Shown: one piece after another, positions 7,014-7,268 of the stretch
How the letters are laid out: each line of letters begins with the position of its first letter
Numbering within the stretch: position 1 is the first letter of the stretch
DNA from: Fidelibacterota bacterium UBA2125
GTDB taxonomy: Bacteria > Fidelibacterota > Marinisomatia > Marinisomatales > S15-B10
Reading direction: 5' to 3'
Assembly (NCBI GenBank): GCA_002329125.1
Contig: DCXX01000125.1
Span: forward strand, 1 to 7,268
DNA: 7,268 nt
The notes under the pieces: generated by a model
The model's database searches: none
The model's input: the letters and a program-made list of their open reading frames with translations, nothing else
Told to the model about the DNA's origin: nothing
Translations under genes and position numbers: made by a program

Positions 7014-7268
7014 ATGACAGACATTACACGTTACAGGTTACAGGTTTTACGGGGCGGATTTGTTGTCCTCCTGTTTGGACTTTTACTTAGCTGCGAGGTG
7101 CCCACGGAGGCGTACGATAACCCTCTGGATGAAGAGGTGGCTGCGGAGAAGGGTATAGACACTCCGGCGCTGGTATTCTTTCCTGACAAATTTGATGGTG
7201 TTACTGCCGGCAGCAGTGTCAGTGTGCAGCTATATGCCCTTGAGGTGCCCGGTGTGACGGGAGCTTAC
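7014..7268 (+). CDS. Lipoprotein, N-terminal part (runs off window end)
   Basis: The frame stays open to the last base, giving 85 codons without a stop. The start MTDITRYRLQVLRGG is basic, followed by FVVLLFGLLL and lipobox LLSC with the acylated Cys at residue 27. The mature protein begins with an acidic linker (EVPTEAYDNPLDEEVAAEK). From about residue 50 it shows TPALVFFPDKF, then GSSVSVQLYALEVPGVTGAY, a strand pattern like the first strands of cohesin-type or other Ig-like sandwiches; this resemblance is tentative. ATG 7014 lies 7 bp after the CsgG-like stop with no clear Shine-Dalgarno motif, so co-transcription and coupled translation are likely. It is probably the partner lipoprotein of the CsgG-like protein. 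Confidence 0.78.
   Translation, partial: MTDITRYRLQVLRGGFVVLLFGLLLSCEVPTEAYDNPLDEEVAAEKGIDTPALVFFPDKFDGVTAGSSVSVQLYALEVPGVTGAY

Overview
This window most likely comes from a Gram-negative bacterium of the Fibrobacterota-Chlorobi-Bacteroidota (FCB) group, possibly Marinimicrobia/SAR406-like. That is an inference from family content: a CBM9-like/DUF5916 outer-membrane protein, a DUF5723-type barrel, a CsgG-like/DUF5683 fusion, and poor Shine-Dalgarno sequences at most starts. No rRNA, tRNA, insertion sequence, CRISPR array or phage gene was seen. All five substantial genes encode exported, envelope-associated proteins.

Layout. (1) 41-2332 (+) encodes the DUF5916-family protein. Its first ~33 codons look unlike coding sequence and can fold into a branched RNA, and a textbook signal peptide begins only near position 140. 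(2) Convergent to it, after a 26-bp gap, is a two-gene minus-strand operon. It holds a large unrecognised lipoprotein (5662 down to 3626) followed, with an 11-bp overlap, by an outer-membrane beta-barrel (3636 down to 2359). (3) A divergent intergenic region of about 320 bp (5663-5986) carries a CRP/FNR-like dyad, a second palindrome, a possible short leader ORF and an 8-bp hairpin. (4) A plus-strand operon follows: a CsgG-like/DUF5683 envelope protein (5987-7006) and, 7 bp later, a second lipoprotein (7014 onward) that runs off the window end.

How they may work together. The barrel and lipoprotein are probably co-translated and may form one outer-membrane assembly. The divergent CsgG-like/DUF5683 and lipoprotein pair looks like a second envelope module, and a shared regulatory region could coordinate the two. 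None of the proteins has an obvious catalytic motif. The least explained items are the 678-residue lipoprotein, the candidate structured leader at 17-126, and the dyad-rich divergent promoter region. I see no clear evidence of a defence system or other complete novel machine; the candidates below are leads of modest strength.
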